Shown here one piece after another: positions 55,435-63,889 of a stretch of 64,000 bases of DNA. Each line of letters begins with the position of its first letter. The first letter of the stretch is position 1. Under the pieces are notes generated by a model, which was not told the DNA's origin, searched no databases, and saw only the letters and a program-made list of their open reading frames with translations. Origin of the DNA: Halorubrum trapanicum (GTDB lineage: Archaea > Halobacteriota > Halobacteria > Halobacteriales > Haloferacaceae). Where the stretch lies: assembly GCF_017873555.1 (NCBI RefSeq), contig NZ_JAGGKE010000003.1:290316-354315 (forward strand), written 5' to 3'. Both the position numbers and the translations under genes were made by a program.

Positions 55435-55890
55435 ATGGTAACCATCTACGACGTGCCGGCCGACGACCTCATCGAGGCCGTCGCCGCGCGACTCGAGGAC
55501 CGGATCGACGAGCCCGACTGGGTCGAGTTCACCAAGAGCGGCGCCGGCAAGGAGCTTCCCCCGGAGCAGGACGACTTCTGGTACGTCCGCTCCGCGAGCC
55601 TCCTGCGGAAGGTCGCGCAGAACGAGCCGGTCGGCATCGAGCGGCTCGCCACCGAGTACGGCTCGAAGAAGCGCGGCTCGAACCGCTACTCCGTCCGCCC
55701 CGGCGAGCACGAGGGCGGCTCCCGCAAGCTCATCCGCTCGGCGCTCCAGGCGCTCGAAGCGGAGGGACTCGTCACCACCGCAAGCGGCGAGGGCCGCCGC
55801 GTCTCCGACGAGGGCGAGGCGTTCCTCTCCGAGGTCGCGACCGAGGTCTTCGAGGACCTCGACCGGCCGGAACTCGAACGCTACGCGTAA
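55435..55890 (+). CDS. rps19e: 30S ribosomal protein S19e
   Basis: A 151-aa S19e with its winged-helix core (DVPADDLIEAVAARLEDRID, DDFWYVRSASLLRKV, GSKKRGSNRYSVRPGEHEGGSRKLIRSALQALEAEGLV). The start at 55435 is 25-34 bases below GGGTTTAAAC. The 16 bases at 55420-55435, which include the A of the ATG, recur at 57233. Confidence 0.96.
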   Translation: MVTIYDVPADDLIEAVAARLEDRIDEPDWVEFTKSGAGKELPPEQDDFWYVRSASLLRKVAQNEPVGIERLATEYGSKKRGSNRYSVRPGEHEGGSRKLIRSALQALEAEGLVTTASGEGRRVSDEGEAFLSEVATEVFEDLDRPELERYA

Positions 55891-56101
55891 CTCGGCTCTT
55901 CTGTCCGTTTTCGCCGTAATCGATTAGCTGCGGCCGCGCTCGGAACCGTCAGCACGCCCGATTTTGCGGCCGATATTCGTGTCTCTCCGGTGTTTACCAA
56001 ATCCGGCCGATCGCCAGTATATATTGAATATCGCTATATCAAAATCGGATCGGCGTCGACGCCCAGAGTTTCGGAGGATAGGTCCGTGGATTGAATCGCC
56101 A

Positions 56102-56689
56102 TTAATCGGGCGCGTAGGCGTCCGCCACACAATCACGAAGTTCCTCGGGCGTCGTCCACGTGTACACACGATCCACCCGCCCCATCGAGAGGAGATAGTG
56201 TGCGAACATCCCGTCGTAGGCCGCATACTGTTCCTCCTCAGTCTCGTAGGTCCGGTAAAACGCCCGCGTCCGATCCCGATAGGTCGACTGATCGATGTAG
56301 CCCGCTTCCCACGCGTGCCCGCCTTGGGAATGTTCGTACACCCCCACGATACGATCCGCGTAGCTGACCAGCAGTTTGAATTTCGACGTGAAGAACTCTG
56401 AGAGATCCAGAATATCGTCCATCAGGAACGCGTCGACTCCGTCATCGGAGTTCAAGGCTGCGGCATCGCTCGCGAGTTGGTCGCGAACAGTTTCCAATCG
56501 TAGCCGCTCCTCCTCACCGTAGGAACCGAGAACGAAATAGGACGTGTTGTTGATGAACCGTCCGAGGTTCTCGTGCATCGCAGTCTGGATCGCCTCGACC
56601 CGTTCGGGTGTGAGCGTCTCACCCGGCTGGTCACCCAATTTGTCAATCACTACACGGGTTGCGTCGTCGTTGATCATACTGGGCATCAT
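56102..56689 (-). CDS. Unknown protein with a possible deoxyribosyltransferase/TIR-like fold
   Basis: A 195-aa soluble protein I do not recognise by name. The first ~40 residues are helical (ATRVVIDKLGDQPGETLTPERVEAIQ). Then comes FVLGSYGEEERLRLETVRDQL, an acidic VDAFLMDDILDL, and KLLVSYADRIVGVYEHSQGG followed by HAWEAGYI. The pattern strand-GSYG ... strand-DRIVGVYE-GGHAWEAGY resembles nucleoside 2-deoxyribosyltransferase or DUF7509-like folds; this is inference. It is divergent from a winged-helix gene, in a lower-GC islet. The start may be 56689 or 56677. Confidence 0.75.
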   Translation of the reverse strand: MMPSMINDDATRVVIDKLGDQPGETLTPERVEAIQTAMHENLGRFINNTSYFVLGSYGEEERLRLETVRDQLASDAAALNSDDGVDAFLMDDILDLSEFFTSKFKLLVSYADRIVGVYEHSQGGHAWEAGYIDQSTYRDRTRAFYRTYETEEEQYAAYDGMFAHYLLSMGRVDRVYTWTTPEELRDCVADAYAPD

Positions 56690-56748
56690 TCACCATCGCC
56701 ACCTAACGGTACATACGACCGGAAGTGGAATACGCAAGCACGTTGTCT

Positions 56749-56774
56749 ACCATTTCGAGTTTCACCGAAATGGT
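56749..56774. promoter_or_regulatory. Palindromic operator in the 56.7-kb divergent promoter
   Basis: ACCATTTCG and CGAAATGGT form a perfect 9-base inverted repeat with an 8-base spacer. It lies 31 bases above the winged-helix gene start and ~60 bases above the divergent unknown gene, right for a shared operator. Confidence 0.65.
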
Positions 56775-56804
56775 TTTCCGACCGAGGGACAAACACCATA
56801 CACA

Positions 56805-57236
56805 ATGTCCCGGCCTGACGCCGCCCCGGTCACGCCAGCCGAGCACTCGGACGGTCTCGATCCGATCGCAGCGTTGAGTGTCCTCGACGACACGACCCGC
56901 GCGAATATCATCGGGACGATCGTCGGTCATCCGAAAAGCGCGCCCTCAAAGAAGGAACTCGAATACTACAATCCGAGTATCGCAGCGTCGACGCTCACCG
57001 ACCACGTCATCCGGCTGGAGGAAGTGGGACTGGTCGAGTCCATCGAACGAGATCGTGATGGACTCAAACGGGGCCAGCCGTACCGGTTCTTTCAGTTGAC
57101 CGCTGCCGCCCGCGAGCTGTTCGACCGGAACAACCTCTTCGAGCCCGACGCATACCGAGAACTGTTCGCTGAAGTCGAGAAAACAGACGAAATCAAGGCC
57201 GCCGAAGCTATCGAGCGTCCGAACGGACGAAACTGA
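56805..57236 (+). CDS. Winged-helix (ArsR-like) transcriptional regulator
   Basis: A 143-aa protein with a winged-helix domain at ~18-105: IAALSVLDDTTRANIIGTIV, SIAASTLTDHVIRLEEVGLVESIERDR (recognition helix and following wing), then RFFQLTAAARELFDRNN. It is divergent from the unknown 195-aa gene; a perfect palindrome lies between them, so it likely represses itself and its neighbour. Confidence 0.85.
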   Translation: MSRPDAAPVTPAEHSDGLDPIAALSVLDDTTRANIIGTIVGHPKSAPSKKELEYYNPSIAASTLTDHVIRLEEVGLVESIERDRDGLKRGQPYRFFQLTAAARELFDRNNLFEPDAYRELFAEVEKTDEIKAAEAIERPNGRN

Positions 57237-57509
57237 AATTCACCTCAAGGCGTACGTTTTGTCGGACGGAGAACTCGACGTCTGGGATATTCCGGAAGCG
57301 TAACCAGCGCAACGCCGCCAAGAGAGATCAGTCTCGATTTCGATTCTCCGAGGTTGTCGACGACCGTCGCCTCTCGTTCGTGCGAATGCCGTGCCGCCAG
57401 CTCGGTCGGATGGGGGGAGAATCGGGTCGCAGACTCGGTCGCGCTGGCGACCCGAAACACGAGGTCGACGCCGGCGACGGCTCGACGCGCGAGGGCGTCG
57501 CGAAACGAG
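57233..57509. other. Gene-poor stretch with a possible gene remnant
   Basis: It opens with a second copy of CTGAAATTCACCTCAA, also found at the S19e start. The frame from 57235 reads EIHLKAYVLSDGELDVWDIP then Glu-Ala and stops at ~57303, which looks like the C-terminal scrap of a lost gene. The rest, to the 3' end of ppc, shows no supportable frame. Confidence 0.4.
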
Positions 57510-60212
57510 TTATCCCGTGTTCTTCATCCCGGCGGCGATGCCGTTGACGGTGAGCCGCAGGGTGCGCTCCTCCTCGTCGGTGCGGTGGGTGCGCCCGAGC
57601 AGGTTCGCCTGGAGCAGGTTCAGGGGGTCGACGTAGGGGTTCCGGCGGTCGAGGCTCTCTTCGAGCCACTCGCGGCGGAGCAGCTGGTCACGGCCGCTGA
57701 TAGCCAAGACGAGTTCGCAGCCGCGCTCGTACTCGCCGACGAGTTCGGGGAAGAAGCGCTCGCGGAGGTCGTCGTCGGCCAGGTCGGCGTACTCGGCGGC
57801 GATCTCGGGTTCGGTGCGCGCGAGCGCCAGCGAGGCGTTGTCGAGCGTGGTCCGGAAGAACGGCCACTCGTCGAACATCTCGCGGAGGACCTCCATCCCC
57901 TCCTCCTCGCCGACCTCGTCGAGGTAGGCGTCGATGCCGGAGGCGATCGCGTACCAGCCGGGCAGGATGAGCCGGGTCTGGGTCCACGAGAACACCCACG
58001 GGATCGCCCGCAGGTCCTCGACGCTGCGCTCGCCGGATCGAGAGGCGGGCCGCGACCCGAGGTTGAGGTTCTCGACGACGCTGATCGGCGTCGCCTGCTC
58101 GAAGTAAGAGACGAACCCGTCCGTGTTCAACAGGTCGCGGTACGTCTCCCGGGCGGCGGGCGCCATGATCTCCATCGCCTCCACCCACCGGTCGGGCACG
58201 TTCTCGACCGGCTCCTCGTTCGCTTCCTTCCGAGCGCGGATCTGCGCGTCGAGCATCTGTTCCAGCTCGCGCTCGGCGATCCGCGGGTTGGCGTACTTCT
58301 CGGCGATGGCCTCGCCCTGCTCGGTGAACTTCACCTGGCCGGTGACGGTCTCGTTCGGCAGCGCGAGCAGCGCCTCGTTCATCGGGCCGCCGCCGCGCGA
58401 GATCGAGCCGCCGCGGCCGTGGAACAGCCGGAGGGTGACCTCCTCCTCGCGGCAGAACCGGGCGATCCGCCGCTGGTTCTCGTAGAGGTCCCAGTTCGCC
58501 GCGAGGAACCCGTTCTCCTTGTTGGAGTCGGAGTAGCCCAGCATGACCTCCTGTACCTCGTTGCGGGTCTCGAGCGCGGCCGCGTACGCCTCGTTCTCGA
58601 AGAGGGTGCCGAGGATGCGCTCGGCGCCGTTGAGCGCCGACTCGGTTTCGAGCAGCGGGACCACGTCGACCGCGCAGTGGTCGGGGAGGGAGACGACCCC
58701 GACCTGGTCGGACAGGAAGAGCACCTCCAGCACGTGGCTCGGCTCCTCCGTCATCGAGATGCAGTAGGTGTCTATCGCCTGCTGGCCGTACTCCTCCTGC
58801 CACTCAGCGAACGACTCGAACCGCTGGAGGACGCGCTCGGTCGTCTCCGAGACGTCGCCCGGTTCGTCGAGGTCGATGACCGGGTCCTCCTGAAGGATCG
58901 CCTCCGTGAGGAAGTCGACGCGCTCCGACTCGTCCATCCCGCGGTAGTCGACGCCCTCGACGCCGACCGCCTCGGCGACGGCCTTGGTGTGGTTCTCGCG
59001 GTGGTCCCGCAGGTCGAGCGACGCCAGCGTGAGACCGAACGTGTCGACCTGCCGGCGGAACGGCTCGACGAACGACTCGAGGACCGACTCCTGGCCGTCG
59101 GCGCGCAGCGACTCGGCGATGATGTCGAGGTCGCCGAGGAAGGCGTCGCCGTCGGGGTACTCCCCGGGTCGAACGTCGTTGACGCGGTCGAGCCGCTCGC
59201 GCATCAGCCGGAGCTTCTGGCGGTACGGCTCGTCGGGGTAGCGCTCGCGGGCCTCCTCGACCACCGTCGGGAACCGCTCGGCGTCGGCCGCGAGCGACCG
59301 TGCCAGCGCGTCGCCGTCGGCGTACCGATCGCCGTCCTGGCTCAGCACGGCCGAGAGCCGCTTACAGCGGTCGCGGTACTTCTCGACGGCGATCTCCCGC
59401 TGGCGTTCCAGCGTCTCGTCGGTCACCTCGGGGGTGACGAACGGGTTGCCGTCGCGGTCGGAGCCGGCCCACGAGCGGAACTCGAAGAGCTTGGGGCAGT
59501 CGACGTCGTCGTACTCCTTCGAGATGGTCTCCTCGAACTCCTCGTAGGCGTCGCCGACCACGTCGAACAGCGTGTTCTCGAGGTACCACTGGACGTTGCG
59601 CGCCTCGTCTTCCGGCTCGGGCGCTCGCTGGCGGACCTGTCGGGTGCCCCACAGGCTGGTCACCTCGGCGCTGACGTCGCGCCAGACGGCGCGCCGCTCG
59701 CGGTCGGTGAGGTTGCGCTCGTCCAGCTCCTCGAGGTGGTTCGCGATGGATCGGAGCTTGGACTTCACGGTCGACCGTCGGGCCTCGGTCGGGTGGGCGG
59801 TGAACGTCGGCTCGATGAGCACGTCCGCGAGCAGCTCCTCAAGCTCGGCGGCGTCGACGCCGTTCTCGGCGAACTCGGCTATCGTCGCGTCGAAGGAGTC
59901 GTGGAGGGCGGTCCCGTCGTCGGCGTTCCGGACCGCGCGGACCCGCTCGCGCTCCTCGGCGAGGTTGATCAGCTCGAAGTAGGTCGTGAACGCGCGGGCG
60001 ACGACCTCCTCGCGGGTGGTCGAGAGACCGTCGACCGCCTCGTGGAGGTCGTCGCGGTTCGAGGCGTCCCCCCGTCGGTAGGCGATCGCCGCGTTCCGAA
60101 GCGTCTCGACCGTCTCGTACGCCTCGGTCGAGGCCTGCGCGGCGAGGACGTCTCCCACCAGCGCCCCGAGCTCCCGAACGTCCGTCCGCACGTCCCGATT
60201 GTGCAGCTCCAT
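57510..60212 (-). CDS. ppc: Phosphoenolpyruvate carboxylase
   Basis: A 900-aa bacterial-type PEP carboxylase, making oxaloacetate from PEP and bicarbonate to refill the TCA cycle. His140 is in EPTFTAHPTEARRS, with VMLGYSDSNKENGFLAANW and FHGRGGSISRGGGP further on. The C-terminus ends MKNTG, the conserved end of the family. The start at 60212 (MELHNRDVRTD) has a TTTAAC element ~25 bases above. Single gene. Confidence 0.96.
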   Translation of the reverse strand: MELHNRDVRTDVRELGALVGDVLAAQASTEAYETVETLRNAAIAYRRGDASNRDDLHEAVDGLSTTREEVVARAFTTYFELINLAEERERVRAVRNADDGTALHDSFDATIAEFAENGVDAAELEELLADVLIEPTFTAHPTEARRSTVKSKLRSIANHLEELDERNLTDRERRAVWRDVSAEVTSLWGTRQVRQRAPEPEDEARNVQWYLENTLFDVVGDAYEEFEETISKEYDDVDCPKLFEFRSWAGSDRDGNPFVTPEVTDETLERQREIAVEKYRDRCKRLSAVLSQDGDRYADGDALARSLAADAERFPTVVEEARERYPDEPYRQKLRLMRERLDRVNDVRPGEYPDGDAFLGDLDIIAESLRADGQESVLESFVEPFRRQVDTFGLTLASLDLRDHRENHTKAVAEAVGVEGVDYRGMDESERVDFLTEAILQEDPVIDLDEPGDVSETTERVLQRFESFAEWQEEYGQQAIDTYCISMTEEPSHVLEVLFLSDQVGVVSLPDHCAVDVVPLLETESALNGAERILGTLFENEAYAAALETRNEVQEVMLGYSDSNKENGFLAANWDLYENQRRIARFCREEEVTLRLFHGRGGSISRGGGPMNEALLALPNETVTGQVKFTEQGEAIAEKYANPRIAERELEQMLDAQIRARKEANEEPVENVPDRWVEAMEIMAPAARETYRDLLNTDGFVSYFEQATPISVVENLNLGSRPASRSGERSVEDLRAIPWVFSWTQTRLILPGWYAIASGIDAYLDEVGEEEGMEVLREMFDEWPFFRTTLDNASLALARTEPEIAAEYADLADDDLRERFFPELVGEYERGCELVLAISGRDQLLRREWLEESLDRRNPYVDPLNLLQANLLGRTHRTDEEERTLRLTVNGIAAGMKNTG

Positions 60213-60454
60213 ACCACGGATACTGCGGTCGGGGTCGGTTAAAAACCGCGGTCCGGACGAAGGTTTGCCTCGGGACCGAGTAAATACGTTCACGATCGTT
60301 TCTGTGTGACTTCGTCCGCGGGGACGCGTTCGACGAGCGACTCGGCTCAGAGACGGTCGGGTTCGGAGTGTCGGCGACGACCGCTCCGGGATCCGATTCT
60401 CGGCGCGGTAGAGGGTTCGTCACCCTTTTTACCGATCCTCCCTGACGACCGAGT

Positions 60455-61294
60455 ATGAGTGCGTCCGACAAGTATCCGTCAGAGTCCGGGCGGCGACGCT
60501 TCGTGAAGGGCGTCGTCGGCGGCGCGGCCCTCGCGGGGGTTGGCGCGATGGGGTCGGCGACCGTGAACACCCTGACGACCTCCGGTGGCGTCGGGGGCGG
60601 GTCGACGATCGCGAAGACCATCGCGCATACCGGCGGCCCGGCGCCCCGCGGGCTTCCGCAGATCCCGCTCCGCGTCACCGACGACGGCTACATCGAGGGG
60701 ATTTGGCCCGAGACGACCACCGTCACCCAGGAGGGACAGGAGATCGAGGTCGCTCAAGAGGAGCTCGGCGGGGAGACCTACACCGGCGCGTGGTTCCAGT
60801 ACTGCGGCGTCGAGTCCCAAGAGAACGTCCAGCCGAACTTCGAGTCCGACAACCTGTTCCGCGCCGCGAGCGGCCCGCCGTACGACTGGCAGTCGAACAC
60901 GTACTCGGGCGGCGACCGGATCCACATCGACGACTTCGACGACTACACGGAGTGGGGCAACGGGATCGGCAGCGAGGGCGTCGGCAAGCCAGCGTCGGTC
61001 ACGTGGCGCTCCGAGGACGCCGAGACCAACCTCAACGCGGTCGTCATCCGCTCACCGGAGATCGAGGAGGCCGCCCAGAACAACGAGTGGCTCCAGGCGT
61101 CGACCGATCAGGGGTTCATGGCGTACCTCAACGTCTGTACGCACTTCTGTTGTATCCCGGGGTACAAGGTGTTAGAGGAGTCCGCCCGCTACGACGCCGG
61201 CGACGGAACGTACTGCGTCTGCCACCAGTCGACGTACGACCCGTTCACCATCGAAGAAGCGCTGTTCATCGCCCGGCCCCGCCCCGAGGAGTAA
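60455..61294 (+). CDS. Rieske iron-sulfur protein, Tat-exported
   Basis: A 279-aa Rieske protein. The N-terminus has a Tat signal (SGRRRFVKGVVGGAALAG) that probably stays as an anchor. The 2Fe-2S ligands are Cys228/His230 (CTHFCC) and Cys254/His257 (CVCH), with Cys233-Cys256 as the likely disulfide. This is the haloarchaeal bc-type Rieske (PetA/PetE-like). No cytochrome b gene follows, unlike the usual pet cluster. CCCTTTTTACCG is ~28 bases above the start. Confidence 0.92.
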   Translation: MSASDKYPSESGRRRFVKGVVGGAALAGVGAMGSATVNTLTTSGGVGGGSTIAKTIAHTGGPAPRGLPQIPLRVTDDGYIEGIWPETTTVTQEGQEIEVAQEELGGETYTGAWFQYCGVESQENVQPNFESDNLFRAASGPPYDWQSNTYSGGDRIHIDDFDDYTEWGNGIGSEGVGKPASVTWRSEDAETNLNAVVIRSPEIEEAAQNNEWLQASTDQGFMAYLNVCTHFCCIPGYKVLEESARYDAGDGTYCVCHQSTYDPFTIEEALFIARPRPEE

Positions 61295-61392
61295 GTCCGT
61301 ACCCGCTGCGTTTCTGCCGTTCTCTCGTCTCGCCGATCTGTCTCGCACAGGATCGCCGCCGCGCTTTTCACGCCGCTCGCCCGAGGCACGGT

Positions 61393-61728
61393 ATGAGCGA
61401 CGACACCCCCGCGGACGCCGACGCGTCCGCGAGCGACGACTTCGAGACGGAACTCGCCCGCGCCCGTGACCTCCTCGACGGCGACGACATCGACGCGGTC
61501 CACGTCGGCGTCGTCCGCGACGGCGAGGTCGACACCACGTTCGCTCAGCGCACCGACGACGACCCCGACGGCGCCGGGCTCCGGGCGCTCGCGCTGCTCG
61601 CCGCGCACGTCCGGCTGGTCGCGGGCGAGGCCGGCGTCGACGCCTCTACCGTCGCCGGCGACGCCGCGACGCTCGCGGGACAGGTCGAGCAGATTCCGGC
61701 GGACACCGACCAGATCCCTGACGAGTAG
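61393..61728 (+). CDS. Small acidic protein, unknown (DUF8113-like)
   Basis: A 111-aa acidic protein. ELARARDLLDGDDIDAVHVGVVRDGEVDTTFAQRT and ALALLAAHVRLVAGEAGVD suggest a small alpha/beta domain. I recognise it only as a common uncharacterised haloarchaeal protein; the DUF name is tentative. It follows the Rieske gene after ~100 bases with CGCTTTTCAC as promoter. Confidence 0.7.
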   Translation: MSDDTPADADASASDDFETELARARDLLDGDDIDAVHVGVVRDGEVDTTFAQRTDDDPDGAGLRALALLAAHVRLVAGEAGVDASTVAGDAATLAGQVEQIPADTDQIPDE

Positions 61729-61760
61729 CAAAGAGAGGGGATTCGGTTTCCCGCGGTGGC

Positions 61761-62201
61761 TCAGTCTGGGTCGTCGGGTTCCGTCGCCCGGATCCGGCGG
61801 AGCTGGTGGGTCACGCCCGCAAGCGCGACGAGCAGGACCGCGAGGTTGAACACGGCGAGCGCGACGGACTGGTAGGCCGGGTCGAACCAGGTGCGGATCG
61901 CGTTCCCGGACTGGCTGTAGAACCCCCAGCCGGCGACGACCGCGAGCAGCGACAGCGCGGCCAGTCCGACGCGGTCGAGCAGCCCGCGGAGGTCGTCGGT
62001 CGAGAAGCGGTCGAAGCCGGGGGAGTCGACCGGCTCCGTCCATTTGTTCGTGTCGGTGCCTTCGGACTCCGTCTCTGTGCGGTCGGTCGCGTCGGTGTCG
62101 TCGGTCATGGGCTGTGGGTCGTGAGTCGGATCGGTCGCGGGTTCGTCGCTCGCGTGGGGACCGTCGTCGGCCGCGCTCTCGGCGGGCGGTTCGTCCGTCA
62201 T
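61761..62201 (-). CDS. Acidic membrane protein paired with the PGF-CTERM gene
   Basis: A 146-aa protein. Residues 1-~65 are acidic and Thr/Asp/Pro-rich. Two helices (about 76-95 and 112-132) follow, with a conserved-looking loop YSQSGNAIRTWFDPAYQ. It overlaps the upstream DUF7490-type gene by four bases (ATGA), so they are co-translated. Function is unknown. Confidence 0.78.
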   Translation of the reverse strand: MTDEPPAESAADDGPHASDEPATDPTHDPQPMTDDTDATDRTETESEGTDTNKWTEPVDSPGFDRFSTDDLRGLLDRVGLAALSLLAVVAGWGFYSQSGNAIRTWFDPAYQSVALAVFNLAVLLVALAGVTHQLRRIRATEPDDPD

Positions 62202-63214
62202 TGTCGCCTCCGCGCGGTCAGCGCCGCGACGACGAGCGCGACGAGCGCGACGATGGGACCGAATCCGGGCGTCGAGTCGTCGCTGGTGCTTCCGTCCGGC
62301 GCGGCGCCGTCGGCGGCGTCGTCGCCCGCTGCGCCGTCCTCGCCGCGCTGGAAGTCCTCGACGGAGAACTCCACGTCGCGGACGGTCTGGTTCGCGCTGA
62401 TCGTTTCCCGCGGGTTCAGGTTCGCGACGCCCTGCGTCTCGTCGACGAGCACGTCGTCGTCGAACAGCGCGGCGTCGACGTAGTAGTTGTACCCGTCGGG
62501 GACCTCGACGGTCGCCGTCACGGTGTCGGTGCGGCCGGGGCGGACGGTGCCGACCGTCTCGGTCGCCTCTGCGGCGATCACGTTCGACTCCGCCTGCCGC
62601 AGGAGCAGTCGGAGGTCGATGTCCTCGCTCGGCTCGTCGCCGCGGTTCGTCACCGAGATCGACGTCGACAGCGTCGCCGTCTCGTTGTCGGCCTCGACGA
62701 CGCTCACCGCGACGGTCGGCCAGACGGAGCCGTCGGTGAACCCGACCTGCGTGTCCGCGTAGTCGGGCGTGAGCGCCGCGACGCCGGCGACCCGGGTGGT
62801 CTGCTGCTCGCGGCGCTCGCCGTCCGCGAAGACGACCGTCTCGATGCGGTAGCCCCCCTCGCGGTCGACGGTCACGGTGCCGTTGACGGTGCGTTCCCCC
62901 TCGAAGTCGACGTCGCCGACGTCGACCGTCGTCTCGTCCGCGAGGAGACCGGACTCGCTGCCGATCGCGCGGTGACGGACGGTGACGTTCTCGACCGTCG
63001 ATCCGCGGTGTCGGAGGTCGGTGCCGAGCCGGAGTTCGGCAGTCTCGCCGCGGACCTCGCCGGGCGCGACGGTCGCGCCGGCGATGTCGATCCGGCCCGG
63101 CGGTTCGTTCGTCTCGCGCGGGTCGCTGATAGCGTCCGGCGCGGCGACAGCGCCGACCGCGCTCACGACGAGGAGCGCGGCGGCCGCCGCCAGGAGGGCT
63201 GTGCGGGTGTCCAT
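62198..63214 (-). CDS. DUF7490-like surface protein with PGF-CTERM sorting signal
   Basis: A 338-aa exported protein. It has an N-terminal signal peptide (TALLAAAAALLVVSAVGAVA), two beta-sandwich repeats (ending ~150 and ~280; each has a VTVxxEGGYRIETV or VEVPDGYNYYVDA-type turn), an Asp/Gly-rich linker and a C-terminal TPGFGPIVALVALVVAALTARRR. The last is a PGF-CTERM signal, cut and lipid-linked by the archaeosortase ArtA. It is the first gene of a two-gene operon with the 62201 membrane protein. Confidence 0.87.
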   Translation of the reverse strand: MDTRTALLAAAAALLVVSAVGAVAAPDAISDPRETNEPPGRIDIAGATVAPGEVRGETAELRLGTDLRHRGSTVENVTVRHRAIGSESGLLADETTVDVGDVDFEGERTVNGTVTVDREGGYRIETVVFADGERREQQTTRVAGVAALTPDYADTQVGFTDGSVWPTVAVSVVEADNETATLSTSISVTNRGDEPSEDIDLRLLLRQAESNVIAAEATETVGTVRPGRTDTVTATVEVPDGYNYYVDAALFDDDVLVDETQGVANLNPRETISANQTVRDVEFSVEDFQRGEDGAAGDDAADGAAPDGSTSDDSTPGFGPIVALVALVVAALTARRRQ

Positions 63215-63283
63215 GTGTGACCCCTCTCAAGCGAAATATAAGTGCTTTGTCCAGACGCGGACCTGAGACGCTCAGAACCGATC

Positions 63284-63814
63284 TTAGAGGACGCGATACT
63301 GGCCGTTCGACTCGGTGACCTCCCCGCGACGCACGAGGCGGGTCAGGATCTCGCGGGCCGCGTCGGCGGGGACGCCGTCGGCCGCGGCGCGCTCCACGAC
63401 CGCCGCCTCGGTGGGGTCGTCGACGGCGTCGACCGCGTCGCGGACGACCTCGGTTCGGCTCCGCGACCCGCCTCCGTCGCCCTCGGCGCGCGAGGCGGCC
63501 TCGTCGACCGCGTCGGCGTCGATTCCGGCTGATTCGAGGTACTCGCGGTCGTCGATGCCGGCCTCTTCGACGGCGGCTTCCAGCTCAGAGACGTGGTCGA
63601 CCTCGGCGAACGCGGCGCTGTCGCCGCGTTTCTTCGCGAGCAGCGCCGACCGCGCCTCCTGTGCGGCCGCGCGCTCGTCGGACTCGAAGAAGCGCTTGAG
63701 CTTGGCCGTCTTGTGGGTCTTGCCGCACCGCGAGCATTTCGCCGTCTCGCTCGTCTCCGGGTCCGTGACCAGCCACATGTTGGCGCACTCGTTGCAGCCG
63801 ACGACCGCGTACAT
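63284..63814 (-). CDS. DUF5817 zinc-ribbon/winged-helix protein
   Basis: A 176-aa protein. Residues 1-~40 are a zinc ribbon with Cys7/Cys10 and Cys27/Cys30 (VVGCNECANMW ... AKCSRCGKTHKTAKLKRFFE). A long charged helix follows, and the C-terminus (~112-176) is a winged-helix-like domain with AAREILTRLVRRGEVTESNGQYRVL. It may be an RNA- or DNA-binding regulator. The upstream side carries repeat copy D. Confidence 0.85.
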   Translation of the reverse strand: MYAVVGCNECANMWLVTDPETSETAKCSRCGKTHKTAKLKRFFESDERAAAQEARSALLAKKRGDSAAFAEVDHVSELEAAVEEAGIDDREYLESAGIDADAVDEAASRAEGDGGGSRSRTEVVRDAVDAVDDPTEAAVVERAAADGVPADAAREILTRLVRRGEVTESNGQYRVL

Positions 63815-63889
63815 ACGCCCCGATTCGCCGGCCCCGAATTTGAACCCTCGGCTCCGGGACGCGACCGCGACCTCGAACACCGCAAACGA

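Noticed and set aside
57354..60242. Very long plus-strand open frame opposite ppc
   Set aside because: It is an antisense shadow caused by GC-rich codon bias; the minus strand encodes a complete PEP carboxylase with all motifs.
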